The position numbers and the translations under genes were made by a program. Below are positions 9,542 to 19,200 of a DNA stretch of 34,602 nucleotides, one piece after another. The notes beneath the pieces are model-generated. The model was not told where the DNA came from. It did not search any database and worked only from the letters and a program-made list of their open reading frames with translations. Within the stretch, counting starts at the first letter, position 1, and every line of letters starts with the position of its first letter. Source of the stretch: Intrasporangium chromatireducens Q5-1 (GTDB taxonomy: Bacteria; Actinomycetota; Actinomycetes; Actinomycetales; Dermatophilaceae); assembly GCF_000576575.1 (NCBI RefSeq), contig NZ_AWQS01000022.1, forward strand, positions 1 to 34,602. The letters are read 5' to 3'.

Positions 9542-10249
9542 TCACCTGTCCTCGGTGGCCCGGGCGAGCCGGTAGCGGCTGCCCCGGACGATGAGGTCGG
9601 CGGACGCCTCGTCGTCGATCTCGCTCGTGTCGATGACGAGGTGGTAACCGGCCGGGTCCGAGCCGTCGATACCGTAGACGCGCCGGACGAACTTGACCCG
9701 CGCGTCGTCCTCGTAGCGCTGCCGCCGCTCGGCCGTCGCGCGGTCGATACCGTCGAGGTGCATCCGGCGCAGCAGGCGCTGCTCCAGGGGGGCGCGGAGC
9801 AGGACGTGCAGCGCCCACGGGTACCTGCTCAGCACGACGTTCCCGCCTCGACCGATGACGACGCCGCCCTCGAGCGCGATGCGGGCGAGCGTCTGCTCGA
9901 TGCCGGAGCGCACCCGCCGCGTCTGCAGGTCCACCATCTCCGGTGACCCGGACTCGGCACCCGAGACGAGGGAGCTCTGGCCGAGCCGGGAGAAGAACCG
10001 GTCCGACAGCGTGCGCGGCGCGTCGTCCACGTCGTCCACCACCTCTGCTGGCAGGCCGGTGTGCCGCTCCACCTCCTCCGGCATGTTCCGGTCGTGGAAG
10101 GGGACGCCGAGCACGTCGGCGACGAGCGGCCCGATCGAGCTGCCGCCGGCGCCGTAGAGGGCCGCGATCGTGACGATCGGTCGTCGAGGCGTTGCGCCGC
10201 TGTCGTCGGGCGGCAGCCCGGGGGAGCCGGGCGCGACCGTGGGGTCCAT
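9542..10249 (-). CDS. Cytidylate kinase-like family protein
   Basis: 235 residues. After a 25-residue lead, [35 protein letters not shown] matches the PF13189-type cytidylate-kinase-like proteins, which replace the P-loop GKS/T with GxGGxxIG. The rest ([36 protein letters not shown], then [27 protein letters not shown], then [11 protein letters not shown]) is the usual kinase core with LID-like arginines. A nucleoside monophosphate kinase function is not assured because the P-loop lysine is missing. The start at 10249 is the first in-frame ATG; GGGGAG directly touches it, so this mRNA may also be leaderless (TTCCAT 6 nt upstream, weak). The divergent dxr start is only 46 bp away. First gene of an operon with the GPH permease. 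Confidence 0.75.
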   Translation of the reverse strand: MDPTVAPGSPGLPPDDSGATPRRPIVTIAALYGAGGSSIGPLVADVLGVPFHDRNMPEEVERHTGLPAEVVDDVDDAPRTLSDRFFSRLGQSSLVSGAESGSPEMVDLQTRRVRSGIEQTLARIALEGGVVIGRGGNVVLSRYPWALHVLLRAPLEQRLLRRMHLDGIDRATAERRQRYEDDARVKFVRRVYGIDGSDPAGYHLVIDTSEIDDEASADLIVRGSRYRLARATEDR

Positions 10250-10283
10250 CTCCCCATGGAAGCAGCAACAGTGGGGGTTGGGG

Positions 10284-10289
10284 GAGAAT
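10284..10289 (+). promoter_or_regulatory. Candidate leaderless-type -10 box for dxr
   Basis: GAGAAT lies exactly 6 nt before the GTG at 10296. It keeps the two key bases (A2, T6) of the TANNNT consensus. There is no separate ribosome binding site. Confidence 0.45.
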
Positions 10290-10295
10290 GCGCGG

Positions 10296-11498
10296 GTGAC
10301 TGACGCGACCGCCCGGCCCCGACGGGTCATCCTGCTCGGCTCGACCGGCTCGATCGGCACCCAGGCCGTCGACGTCATCCGCCGCAACCCGGACCGGTTC
10401 GAGGTCCTGGGGCTGTCCGCCGGCGGCAACCTCGGGCTGGTGGCCCGGCAGGCGGTCGAGCTGCGCGCCCCGGTGGTGGCGGCCGCCGAGGCAACCGACG
10501 AGCAGCTCGCCCGAGCGATCGCGAGCGCTGCCGACCAAGCCGGCTCAGCGGCATACGACCCCGAGCTGATCACCGGACCCCACGCGAGCACCGCGCTCGC
10601 CGGCCGACCAGCGGACGTGGTCCTCAACGGCATCACCGGCGCCATCGCGCTCGAGCCGACGCTCGCGGCCCTGCGGGCCGGCACGACGCTCGCCCTGGCC
10701 AACAAGGAGTCGCTCATCATCGGCGGCCCGCTCGTGAAGGCGCTCGCCACACCCGGGCAGCTCGTGCCCGTCGACTCCGAGCACTCCGCGATCGCGCAGT
10801 GTCTCCGCAGCGGCTCCGCGGGGGAGGTGCGGCGCCTCGTCGTGACCGCGAGCGGTGGCCCCTTCCGGGGTCGCCCCCGCGCCGACCTCGCGGACGTCAC
10901 CCCGGCGCAGGCCCTGGCCCACCCGAACTTCTCGATGGGTCGGGTCATCACGACGAACTCGGCGACCCTTGTCAACAAGGGCCTCGAGGTCATCGAGGCG
11001 CACCTGCTCTTCGACATCCCCTTCGACCGCATCGAGGTGGTCGTCCACCCACAGCAGCTGATCCACTCGATGGTCGAGTTCGTCGACGGATCGACGATCG
11101 CGCAGGCCGGGCCGCCGCGGATGCTCGTGCCGATCGCGCTCGGCCTGACCTGGCCGGAACGGATCCCCGACGTCGACGTGCCGGTCGACTGGACGAAGGC
11201 CCAGACGTGGGAGTTCGAGCCGCTCGACGACGAGGCGTTCCCGGCGGTCGCGCTGGCGCGGCGGGTGGGGGAGGCGGGCGGCACGTGGCCGGCCGTCTAC
11301 AACGCGGCCAACGAGGTCTGCGTCGACGCCTTCCACGAGGGACGGATCGGCTTCCTCGGCATCGTCGACACCGTCGCGCAGGTCGTCGACGCGTATGCCG
11401 CTGAGCCGGCTTCCCGCGTCAGGGACCTCACGCTCGACGACGTGCTCGCCGCCGACGCGTGGGCGCGGGCCGCAGCCCGGGCTCGGGTGGCCGCCTGA
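10296..11498 (+). CDS. dxr: 1-deoxy-D-xylulose 5-phosphate reductoisomerase
   Basis: 400 residues. Second step of the MEP pathway: NADPH-dependent conversion of DXP to 2-C-methyl-D-erythritol 4-phosphate in the cytosol. Evidence: NADPH fold [17 protein letters not shown] (G15-G21); [12 protein letters not shown]; metal-binding [16 protein letters not shown]; substrate loop [45 protein letters not shown]; and [12 protein letters not shown]. All diagnostic segments are present and the length is normal. The GTG start at 10296 begins [15 protein letters not shown]; longer in-frame starts run into the divergent gene. It is followed by rseP and ispG, the typical actinobacterial order. Confidence 0.97.
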   Translation: MTDATARPRRVILLGSTGSIGTQAVDVIRRNPDRFEVLGLSAGGNLGLVARQAVELRAPVVAAAEATDEQLARAIASAADQAGSAAYDPELITGPHASTALAGRPADVVLNGITGAIALEPTLAALRAGTTLALANKESLIIGGPLVKALATPGQLVPVDSEHSAIAQCLRSGSAGEVRRLVVTASGGPFRGRPRADLADVTPAQALAHPNFSMGRVITTNSATLVNKGLEVIEAHLLFDIPFDRIEVVVHPQQLIHSMVEFVDGSTIAQAGPPRMLVPIALGLTWPERIPDVDVPVDWTKAQTWEFEPLDDEAFPAVALARRVGEAGGTWPAVYNAANEVCVDAFHEGRIGFLGIVDTVAQVVDAYAAEPASRVRDLTLDDVLAADAWARAAARARVAA

Positions 11499-11503
11499 CG
11501 TCC

Positions 11504-11551
11504 GGTTCGAGGTATTCACAGGTCACCCATAGCCGGCGATTACCTCGAACC
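11504..11551. terminator. Inverted repeat between dxr and rseP
   Basis: GGTTCGAGGTA (11504-11514) is the exact reverse complement of TACCTCGAACC (11541-11551), with 26 nt between. It starts 5 nt after the dxr stop and ends 23 nt before the rseP -10 box. It could terminate dxr or be an operator for rseP; the spacer is long for an intrinsic terminator. Confidence 0.4.
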
Positions 11552-11574
11552 CGGTCCCTGCCCGGCATGGATGT

Positions 11575-11580
11575 GACAAT
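11575..11580 (+). promoter_or_regulatory. Candidate leaderless-type -10 box for rseP
   Basis: GACAAT lies at -12 to -7 from the GTG at 11587. GGAGGG directly abuts the GTG, too close for a normal ribosome binding site. Confidence 0.45.
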
Positions 11581-11586
11581 GGAGGG

Positions 11587-12933
11587 GTGTTGTTCTTCCT
11601 CGGTGTCCTCGTCGTCGCGGCTGGCGTAGCGCTGTCGATCGCCCTGCACGAGATCGGACACCTCGTCCCGGCGAAGAAGTTCGGCGTCAAGGTGACGCAA
11701 TACATGGTGGGCTTCGGGCCGACCGTGTGGTCCCGACGCAAGGGCGAGACCGAGTACGGCATCAAGGCCATCCCGCTGGGCGGGTACGTCCGGATGATCG
11801 GGATGCTGCCGCCCCGCCCCGGCGACGAGCCCGGGCAGCTGCGCCGGGTCTCGACCGGGCGGTTCAGCCAGATGGCCGACCAGGCTCGGGCCGACTCCAT
11901 GGAGGAGGTCAGGCCCGGCGACGAGGACCGCGTCTTCTACAAGCTGGCGCCCTGGAAGAAGATCGTCGTCATGATGGGCGGGCCCCTCATGAACCTGCTC
12001 ATCGCGGCGGTCCTGCTCACCGGCGTCATCACCCTCTACGGGCTGCCCCAGATCGCGCCGAAGGTCGGGGCGCTCTCGACCTGCGTGCCGACCGCGGCCC
12101 CCACCCTGCAGGTGCCGCAGCCGAAGTGCCAGCCCGGTGACCCGCAGGCCCCCAGCGTCCAGGGAGGGCTCAAGGTCGGTGACCGGTTCCTCTCGGTCAA
12201 CGGCCAGCCGGTCACGAGCTGGGACCAGGTCTCGGCCGCCATCCGCGACAGCCACGGTGCGCCGCTCACCTTCGTCGTCGAGCGTGACGGCGCCAAGCAG
12301 ACGCTCGTCGTCCACCCGGCCGTGCTCGACCGGGCCAGCTACGACGCGCAGGGCAACGCGGTGACCAAGGACGGCCGGCTCGTGCTCGAGTCGATGGGCT
12401 TCCTCGGCGTGGTGCCCGGCCAGGAGCTCGTCAAGACGCCGATCGCGCAGGCCCCGAAGTTCGTCTGGGACCAGACCGTCAACACCGCGGGGGTCCTGGT
12501 GAAGATCCCCCAGAAGATGGCCGGCATCGTCCAGGCGGCCTTCGGCTCCGGCGCGCGTGACCCCAATGGGCCGATCTCGGTCGTCGGCGTCGGCCGGATC
12601 GGCGGCGAGGTGGCCGCGATGGACATCCCGGCCAACGAGGGCGGCAACTGGCTCAAGCTCGCCCAGCTCGTCCTGCTGATCGCTTCGCTCAACCTGGCCC
12701 TGTTCGTCTTCAACCTGATCCCGCTCCTGCCGCTGGACGGCGGCCACGTTGCGGGCGCGCTGTGGGAGTGGGTCAAGAAGGGCTGGGCCCGGGTGCGGCA
12801 CCTGCCGGACCCCGGCTTCGTCGACGTCGCGAAGGGCCTGCCGATCGCCTACGGCATGTCGGTCGTGCTGATCGGCATGTCCGTCCTGCTCATCTACGCC
12901 GACATCGTCAAGCCGATCTCGTTGTTCGGCTGA
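11587..12933 (+). CDS. rseP: Site-2 protease (RseP/Rip1 family), membrane zinc metalloprotease
   Basis: 448 residues, M50 family. It cleaves membrane-anchored anti-sigma factors or similar single-pass proteins within the bilayer. The first helix holds HEIGH (H21, E22, H25), the zinc motif. The second zinc ligand is D384 in LLPLDGGH. A PDZ domain spans about residues 195-260 (GGLKVGDRFLSVNGQPVTSWDQVSAAI). About four helices are seen: 1-25, 118-140, 355-382 and 420-443. The proline-rich loop QVPQPKCQPGDPQAPS sits before the PDZ domain. It is placed between dxr and ispG as in other actinobacteria. The stop codon falls inside the first unit of the 81-bp repeat. Confidence 0.95.
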   Translation: MLFFLGVLVVAAGVALSIALHEIGHLVPAKKFGVKVTQYMVGFGPTVWSRRKGETEYGIKAIPLGGYVRMIGMLPPRPGDEPGQLRRVSTGRFSQMADQARADSMEEVRPGDEDRVFYKLAPWKKIVVMMGGPLMNLLIAAVLLTGVITLYGLPQIAPKVGALSTCVPTAAPTLQVPQPKCQPGDPQAPSVQGGLKVGDRFLSVNGQPVTSWDQVSAAIRDSHGAPLTFVVERDGAKQTLVVHPAVLDRASYDAQGNAVTKDGRLVLESMGFLGVVPGQELVKTPIAQAPKFVWDQTVNTAGVLVKIPQKMAGIVQAAFGSGARDPNGPISVVGVGRIGGEVAAMDIPANEGGNWLKLAQLVLLIASLNLALFVFNLIPLLPLDGGHVAGALWEWVKKGWARVRHLPDPGFVDVAKGLPIAYGMSVVLIGMSVLLIYADIVKPISLFG

Positions 12934-13107
12934 CGCCAAGGGCCGAGGACCCGAGCGAGGTACGAGGGAGGCCCGGAGGCCCGGTTCGGCGTCGGCCGTG
13001 GTGGGTTCGGCTGACGCCAAGGGCCGAGGACCCGAGGGAGGAACGAGGGAGGCCCGGAGGCCCGGTTCGGCGTCGGCCGTGGTGGGTTCGGCTGACGCCA
13101 AGGGCCG
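12925..13107 (+). repeat. 81-bp tandem repeat, about 2.3 copies, between rseP and ispG
   Basis: Units begin at 12925, 13006 and 13087, each with TTCGGCTGACGCCAAGGGCC. Units 1 and 2 are nearly identical (small changes near 12956 and 12961); unit 3 stops after about 20 bases. The first TTCGGCTGA is the end of rseP, so the repeat duplicates the last rseP codons plus the downstream sequence. Each unit contains GAGGACCCGAG followed by AGGCCCGGAGGCCCGG, which can fold. A related single copy is at 30162-30204. Probably a REP-like 3'-end element; no coding role seen. Confidence 0.85.
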
Positions 13108-13147
13108 GCCTTGAGGTGCCGTGGACGGGGCTGCCCGAAGCGGAAGC

Positions 13148-13153
13148 GATAAT
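13148..13153 (+). promoter_or_regulatory. Leaderless-type -10 box for ispG
   Basis: GATAAT (five of six matches to TATAAT) ends 6 nt before the ATG at 13160. No ribosome binding site precedes the ATG. Confidence 0.65.
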
Positions 13154-13159
13154 GGACCC

Positions 13160-14320
<1,161 letters not shown>

Positions 14321-14328
14321 CTCCCAGC

Positions 14329-15000
14329 GTGGTCGGCGTCCGCTCAGAGGAGCGGTATGCCGCTGTGCTCGCCCTCGCTGACCGCATCCGGACGCTCCGG
14401 CCCGGCGAGCGCGTCGCCGTTGCGGTCGACGGTGTCGACGGCGCCGGCAAGACGGTGCTCGCGGACGAGCTCGCCGAGGCCGTGGGGCCGGGCCGCCACG
14501 TGGTGCGGGTCTCGATCGACGGGTTCCACCGGCCCCGGACGGAGCGCTACCACAACGGCACGGGCCCGGAGTCGTTCTACCGGGACTCCTACGACTACGC
14601 GGCGTTCGCGGCAGCGGTCCTCGACCCGTTCCGCAGCGGCAGGCCGATCACGCCCGCCGTCAACGACGTGGACCGCGACGTGCGGATCGACGTGCCGGCC
14701 GTGGCTGTGGCGTACGACACCGTGCTGCTGGTCGACGGCATCTTCCTGCACCGACCGGAGCTGCGCGACGCCTGGGACGCCACCGTCTTCGTGGACGTCC
14801 CGTTCGAGGTCTCCGTGCCGCGGGGCAACGCCCGGTTCGCGGGCAATCACGATCCCGACCCGGAGGGCGTGGACAACCACCGCTACGTCGGTGGACAACG
14901 TCTCTACTTCGCCGAGGCGGACCCTCGGTCCTGCGCCACGTGGGTCCTCGACAACACGGACCTCGACCGACCGCGGCTGCTGCCCGGGACCTTCGTCTAG
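14329..15000 (+). CDS. Uridine kinase-like P-loop NTPase
   Basis: 223 residues. Walker A is VAVDGVDGAGKTVLADELAE (K41, T42). A lid/substrate region follows (RVSIDGFHRPRTERYHNGTGPESFYRDSYDYAAF), and LLVDGIFLHRPELRDAWDATVFVDVPFEVSVPRG resembles the Walker B and base-binding parts of uridine kinase/phosphoribulokinase-like proteins. It lacks enough family-specific residues for me to claim uridine as the substrate. The GTG start at 14329 has no visible ribosome binding site, and expression probably depends on ispG, which ends 8 nt upstream. Its TAG stop shares CTAG (14997-15000) with the convergent membrane-protein gene. Confidence 0.75.
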   Translation: MVGVRSEERYAAVLALADRIRTLRPGERVAVAVDGVDGAGKTVLADELAEAVGPGRHVVRVSIDGFHRPRTERYHNGTGPESFYRDSYDYAAFAAAVLDPFRSGRPITPAVNDVDRDVRIDVPAVAVAYDTVLLVDGIFLHRPELRDAWDATVFVDVPFEVSVPRGNARFAGNHDPDPEGVDNHRYVGGQRLYFAEADPRSCATWVLDNTDLDRPRLLPGTFV

Positions 15001-16214
15001 GGCACGAGCTGGCCGAGAAGCCGCTCGGCGTAGACCTCGGCGAGGACGGCGAGGAAGAAGCCGATGCCGGGGACGGCCAGCGCCGTCACCGCGTGACTGC
15101 CGGCCTCAGAGCTGCGGGGTGTCAGCGGTGCGTCTCGGACGGCGTCGTAGACCGCCATGACCGCGCGCAGCTGCCCGGTCTGCGCCGGCGTGAGGTCGCC
15201 CACGCGCACCCCGAGGTCGTCGACCTGGTGCTGCAGCTGCTCGAGGGTCCGCTGCTGGTGGCGCCGGACGATGGTGCGCACGCTGGCGCGGACACTGACG
15301 TAGGACAGGATCGTCACGAGGTAGCCGGAGAGGGTCATCGCGCCGACGAGGGCGATGAGGAAGGTCGAGGACCCGGGCGCCACGAGCAGCGCGACCGGCA
15401 GCATGCTGAACACGACACTGACGCCGCCGACGATCGCCACCGTCCCCCAGGCATGGAGCATCAGGGGAATGGCGGGCGTGTCCGCGGGACTGAGCCACCA
15501 CAGTCGGTGCGGGTACTGCGACTCGCGGCGGAGGAACAGGGTCGTGATGAGGAACCCGAAGAACACCTGTTCGCTGAACTCGTACAGGACCAGCATGAGC
15601 ATGGCGACGCTGCCGACATGCAGGGAGGTCAGTCCCTCGGGGGCCACCGCCATGCCGACGGCGAGCACCGGCAGTGTCAGCGCCGCACTGACCGCGACCC
15701 TGACCGACAGGCGCAACCAGCGCCGCGGCAGCTGCGTGAGCAGCAGGACGTCGCCCTCGCGTTCGAGCCGGCCGGTGAGGGCCAGGAAGTCGTCGAGCCG
15801 GGACGTGTGCGGGTAGCCGCTGGCGAGGGTGACGACCTGGTCGGCAGCGAAGAAGACGGCCACGAGGCACCAGCTCCACAGCGGCGCGTCGTGCCACGCG
15901 CCGGCGGCCGTCGTGACGAGGACCGGCAGCGCGAGACGCACGGCGACCGCGAGCAGCCCGACCCCTGCGAACCGGCGGGTGCTGGGTCGCTCTGCCGGGC
16001 GGCCGGTGACGAGCTCGACCAGTCTGGGAACCAGGAGCGTGTGCGCGACCTCGTCGATCGCGACGCGCAGGTCTGCGAGGCTCGTCGCCAAGGTGCCGTC
16101 GCCCACCTGCGCCGTCGTCCGGTCATCGGTGCCGCTGCCACTGCTGGTGTCGATGTCAGTTGCCATGGCCGTCGCCCCCGTCCCGCTGCCTCCGGTGCGA
16201 TCGTGCGACGTCAC
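14997..16214 (-). CDS. Multi-pass membrane protein of unknown function
   Basis: 405 residues; I do not recognise the family. A hydrophilic, Ser/Thr/Gly-rich N-terminus (1-45) is followed by LADLRVAIDEVAHTLLVPRLVELVTG and about seven hydrophobic segments (for example GLLAVAVRLALPVLVTTAA, SWCLVAVFFAADQVVTLA, ALTLPVLAVGMAVA, VAMLMLVLYEFSEQVFFGFLI, AWGTVAIVGGVSVVFSMLPVALLVA, FLIALVGAMTLSGYLVTILSYV). A cytosolic stretch, VRTIVRRHQQRTLEQLQHQVDDLGVRV, looks like a short coiled coil before the last helix. The GTG start at 16214 has GAGG upstream; an ATG at 16166 is an alternative. Its stop overlaps the uridine-kinase-like stop by 3 nt, leaving no room for an intergenic terminator. Confidence 0.7.
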   Translation of the reverse strand: MTSHDRTGGSGTGATAMATDIDTSSGSGTDDRTTAQVGDGTLATSLADLRVAIDEVAHTLLVPRLVELVTGRPAERPSTRRFAGVGLLAVAVRLALPVLVTTAAGAWHDAPLWSWCLVAVFFAADQVVTLASGYPHTSRLDDFLALTGRLEREGDVLLLTQLPRRWLRLSVRVAVSAALTLPVLAVGMAVAPEGLTSLHVGSVAMLMLVLYEFSEQVFFGFLITTLFLRRESQYPHRLWWLSPADTPAIPLMLHAWGTVAIVGGVSVVFSMLPVALLVAPGSSTFLIALVGAMTLSGYLVTILSYVSVRASVRTIVRRHQQRTLEQLQHQVDDLGVRVGDLTPAQTGQLRAVMAVYDAVRDAPLTPRSSEAGSHAVTALAVPGIGFFLAVLAEVYAERLLGQLVP

Positions 16215-16272
16215 CGGGCCCGCCTCAAGGGCCCAACGTCCCCCGAAGGGGCGGAGCCCGGGCAGACGTCGT

Positions 16273-16278
16273 TAGGGT
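16273..16278 (+). promoter_or_regulatory. -10 box for rnz (leadered)
   Basis: TAGGGT, with an expected transcription start near 16285. A strong GGAGG ribosome binding site lies close before the ATG at 16314, giving a leader of about 30 nt. This contrasts with the leaderless starts elsewhere. Confidence 0.5.
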
Positions 16279-16313
16279 GGCCGGGCGGTGAGGGAACTGC
16301 GCAGGAGGTGGCC

Positions 16314-17222
16314 ATGCGGGAGCTCGTCGTCCTCGGCACCGCCTCCCAGGTGCCGACCCGGACGCGGAACCACAACGGCTACCTGCTGCTCTGGGACGGT
16401 GAGGGCCTGCTCTTCGACCCGGGGGAGGGCACCCAGCGGCAGATGATCCTGGCTGGGGTGTCGGCCAGCCAGGTCACCCGGATCTGCCTGACCCACGTCC
16501 ACGGCGACCACTGCTACGGGCTGCCCGGTGTGCTCTCGCGGATGGCCCTCGACGGTGCCGAGCACCGGGTCGAGCTGCACTACCCCGCCTCCGGCGACGG
16601 GGTCGTGCGGGCGCTCGTGTCGCTCGCCACCGGCGTGCTCGACCTGCACCTGCGGCCGCACGGCTCGGCGGGCGAGGTCGCTCCTGGCCTGTCGGTCCAG
16701 CCGCTGCGGCACCGCGTGGAGTGCTACGGCTACCGGCTCGTCGAGCCAGATGGGCGCACCATGCTCCCGGAGCGGCTCGCGGCGGCTGGCGTCTTCGGTC
16801 CTGAGGTCGGGCGGCTACAGCGGGAGGGACGCCTCGGTCAGGTTCGGGTCGAGGAGGTCAGCGTCGTCCGGCCGGGCCAGAAGTTCGCGTTCGTCATGGA
16901 CACCGCGCCATGTGCCGGTGCCGAGGAACTGGCCGACGGCGCGGACCTCCTCGTCGCCGAGTGCACCTTCGCCGACGAGGAGAGCGAGCTGGCCGCGGCA
17001 TACCTGCATCTCACAGCGGGGCAGGCGGGCCAGCTCGCCGCGCGCGCCGGAGCACGGCGGCTGCTCCTGACCCACTTCTCGTCGCGCTACCCGGACCTCG
17101 ACCCGCTGCGCCGCCAGGCGCTGGAGCGCGCCGGTGGGGCGGAGGTGCTGGCAGCGGTGGACCTCGAGCGCATCCCGCTGCGGCGTCGGCGCAGGACCGC
17201 GCAGGGGCGCCCAGCCCGCTGA
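16314..17222 (+). CDS. rnz: Ribonuclease Z (tRNA 3'-processing endonuclease)
   Basis: 302-residue metallo-beta-lactamase-fold nuclease that removes the 3' trailer from tRNA precursors. It starts MRELVVLGTASQVPTRTRNHNGYLL, the RNase Z N-terminus. The zinc motif THVHGDHCYGLPG (H61, H63, D65, H66) is followed by the GLPG that separates RNase Z from other MBL proteins. Later metal ligands fall in LRHRVECYGYR (His), VMDTAPC (Asp) and LLTHFSSRY (His), with AECTFADEE as the family's ECTF segment. Length is that of short-form RNase Z. It has a good ribosome binding site and its own promoter. It lies between an unknown membrane protein and a GNAT gene, with no tRNA gene nearby. Confidence 0.9.
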   Translation: MRELVVLGTASQVPTRTRNHNGYLLLWDGEGLLFDPGEGTQRQMILAGVSASQVTRICLTHVHGDHCYGLPGVLSRMALDGAEHRVELHYPASGDGVVRALVSLATGVLDLHLRPHGSAGEVAPGLSVQPLRHRVECYGYRLVEPDGRTMLPERLAAAGVFGPEVGRLQREGRLGQVRVEEVSVVRPGQKFAFVMDTAPCAGAEELADGADLLVAECTFADEESELAAAYLHLTAGQAGQLAARAGARRLLLTHFSSRYPDLDPLRRQALERAGGAEVLAAVDLERIPLRRRRRTAQGRPAR

Positions 17223-17278
17223 TCGGATGGCGAGCGCGTGTCCGAAGGGTGAATGGTGACGCGCGCCGAGGTGACAGG

Positions 17279-18151
17279 GTGCGGTTCGGGCGGCAGGCTG
17301 TGGATGTGCTCCGCCAACGTGTGCCCGTGCGACCGCTCGGGCTCGCCGACCTGGATGCGGCGATGGAGGTCTGCGCGCGGGACCGCGCCGCGGGCGTCTT
17401 CGTCGCCGCCCGCATCGCGGAGGGCGCCCTACGGCGGCACCCCGGCTCGCTCCTCGGCCACTACCGCGACGGGTACCTCGACGGTCTGGCCTGGGTCTCG
17501 GCCAACATCGTGCCGGTGGGGCTCGACCCGGACGGCGCGGCGGCACTCGCGACCCGGATCGGCAAGATGCGGCGCCTCTGCGCCTCGATCTTCGGCCCCA
17601 GCGAGGAGGTCGCGGCCCTCTGGGCGCAACTGGCCCCGACGTGGGGGCCGGTCCGGGCGATCCGCGACTCGCAGCCGCTGCTGACCACCTCGACCCGTCC
17701 GTCGGTGCTGCAGGTCGCGCTCGACGAGCGGGTGCGGCCCGCTCGCCCCGACGAGGTCGACATCGTCCTGCCCGCAGCGGCCAACATGTTCACCGAGGAG
17801 ATCGGCTACCCGCCCTACTTCGGCTCGGACCGGGGCTACCGCTCCGGCATCGCGGCCCTGATCCGCCAGGGACACACGTTCGTGCGTGTCGAGAACGGCG
17901 AGGTCGTCTTCAAGGCCGACGTCGGGTCGCTCGCGCTCGGCTGCGCGCAGATCCAAGGTGTCTGGGTCCACCCGGCCCTGCGCGGCCAAGGGCTCGCCGT
18001 GCCTGCCATGGCGGCCGTCGTCGAGCAGGTCCTCGACGGCCTCGCCGACGAGGTCTCGCTCTACGTCAACGACTACAACGCCCCGGCCCGGGCCACCTAC
18101 GCCCGCTGTGGTTTCGAGCAGGTCGGTGAGTTCCGCACCATCCTGCTGTGA
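17279..18151 (+). CDS. GNAT-family acetyltransferase with an N-terminal DUF4081-like domain
   Basis: 290 residues. The N-terminal half (VPVRPLGLADLDAAMEVCARDRAAGVFVAARI...GLAWVSANIVPV) is the actinobacterial domain that usually precedes this GNAT. The C-terminal half carries the acetyl-CoA site IQGVWVHPALRGQGLAVPAMAAVVEQVL (R/QxxGxA type) and NDYNAPARATYARCGFEQVGEF. In related genomes this gene sits right after ispG, and here accessory genes have come between them. The start is uncertain: GTG 17279, 17300 and 17306 are all in frame, and none has a clear ribosome binding site. The substrate is unknown. Confidence 0.8.
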   Translation: MRFGRQAVDVLRQRVPVRPLGLADLDAAMEVCARDRAAGVFVAARIAEGALRRHPGSLLGHYRDGYLDGLAWVSANIVPVGLDPDGAAALATRIGKMRRLCASIFGPSEEVAALWAQLAPTWGPVRAIRDSQPLLTTSTRPSVLQVALDERVRPARPDEVDIVLPAAANMFTEEIGYPPYFGSDRGYRSGIAALIRQGHTFVRVENGEVVFKADVGSLALGCAQIQGVWVHPALRGQGLAVPAMAAVVEQVLDGLADEVSLYVNDYNAPARATYARCGFEQVGEFRTILL

Positions 18152-18223
18152 CCCGGTTCACGGCATCGTCCGACACCCTCACGGGAGCAGCCCGACGCGG
18201 CAGAGCAGACCCTCGCCCGTCGG

Positions 18224-19066
18224 TCAGCCGAAGGCGAGCGTGACGCTGTCGCCGATCCGGCGGTAGCCGAGCGCCCGGTAGATCCCGTTGCTCGTGGGGT
18301 TCCCGAGGTCCGTGTAGAGCATGCACGCCTCGCCGTCCGCCATCCGCTCATCGCTGAGCGCGGCCACGACCGCGGAGGCGTAGCCGTGGGCGCGCTGCTC
18401 CGGCGGCGTCCACACCCCGGACACGCGGGTGACCCCACCGGCGGGCACCGAGGCGTAGGCCATTGAGACCGGCTCGCCGGACTTGTCCTCCCACAGCCCC
18501 AGACGGCCCGCCTCGATGTGGCCCATCGTCGAGACGGGGCTGCCGGCGGTCGCGACGGCATGGTGGAAGTCGCGGGCCCACCCGTCGGTCAGGTCCACAT
18601 CGCTGGGTCTGGCACGGCGGTAGCGGCCGGGTACGGCGAAGGGCAGCGTCGGGCGACGGGGCAGGTCGTAGACGCCGAGCTCCATCACGGTCCGAACCGT
18701 GGAGGCCGAGGTGGTCCACTCCGCGGCGAAGGCCTCCGCCGGCGCTCGGACACCGCCGACCCCTGGGAGCGCGTCCCCTTGGGAGGCCAGCACGGTCGCG
18801 AGGTCACGGGCCTGCTCCGGTGTGGCGAGCCCGATGTGCAGCGGATGTGGGGGAGTGTGCATGAAGGCCGCCACGACGGCCGCCTCCTTGTCCCGTGCCA
18901 CCCACCAGCGAGGGCTGTCGTACCGGGTCGGGTCGGCGATGAGTGCCTTGATGTTGCTCGCGATGACGCTGAGCCACAACGGTTCCCGTGCTATGAGCGG
19001 CGCGACCCAGTCGCGGGCCTGCGCCGGGCTGGTGGTGCACGCGAAGGTCACGGTGGTGAGCGGCAT
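18224..19066 (-). CDS. GNAT-family acetyltransferase
   Basis: 280 residues from ATG 19066 (MPLTTVTFACTT), with GGGAGA 9 nt upstream. The N-terminal half is divergent. The C-terminal half shows the GNAT core: RRARPSDVDLTDGWARDF, then SGVWTPPEQRAHGYASAVVAALSDERM (acetyl-CoA pyrophosphate loop QRAHGYA), then YTDLGNPTSNGIYRALGYRRIGDSVTLAFG. The terminal NPTSNGIYRALGYR segment is the usual C-terminal GNAT helix-turn. It converges with the other GNAT gene across 72 bp in which I see no strong hairpin. The substrate is unknown. Confidence 0.8.
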   Translation of the reverse strand: MPLTTVTFACTTSPAQARDWVAPLIAREPLWLSVIASNIKALIADPTRYDSPRWWVARDKEAAVVAAFMHTPPHPLHIGLATPEQARDLATVLASQGDALPGVGGVRAPAEAFAAEWTTSASTVRTVMELGVYDLPRRPTLPFAVPGRYRRARPSDVDLTDGWARDFHHAVATAGSPVSTMGHIEAGRLGLWEDKSGEPVSMAYASVPAGGVTRVSGVWTPPEQRAHGYASAVVAALSDERMADGEACMLYTDLGNPTSNGIYRALGYRRIGDSVTLAFG

Positions 19067-19132
19067 ACGGTCCAATCTCCCAGCCGCCGACGGTCATCGT
19101 CACCTCGATTGTCCGCGGCGTCGCGCGTCGGG

Positions 19133-19159
19133 TGTCACAGAAGCTCCCGCGCCGGTGTC
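19133..19159 (+). promoter_or_regulatory. ECF41-type promoter in front of the carboxymuconolactone-decarboxylase gene
   Basis: TGTCACA (19133-19139) is followed after exactly 16 nt by TGTC (19156-19159). As I recall it, the published ECF41 target promoter is TGTCACA-16 nt-CGTC, so there is one mismatch. The leader to the ATG at 19201 would be about 35 nt and contains GGAGGAG. The ECF41 sigma gene lies in the same operon, so autoregulation is expected. Confidence 0.65.
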
Positions 19160-19200
19160 TTCATGTCGACCGACACCAGAACAGGAAAGCTGGAGGAGAC

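Noticed and set aside
11504-11514. tRNA T-loop-like GGTTCGA
   Set aside because: It is an arm of an inverted repeat; no acceptor stem or anticodon arm can be folded around it. The GGTTCGA near 34301 fails in the same way.
12925-13107. CRISPR array
   Set aside because: Contiguous 81-bp tandem units without spacers and no cas genes.
14940-17222. Long N-terminal extension of rnz (about 460 codons)
   Set aside because: The extension is antisense to a clear membrane-protein gene. RNase Z homology starts at 16314, where GGAGG is present.
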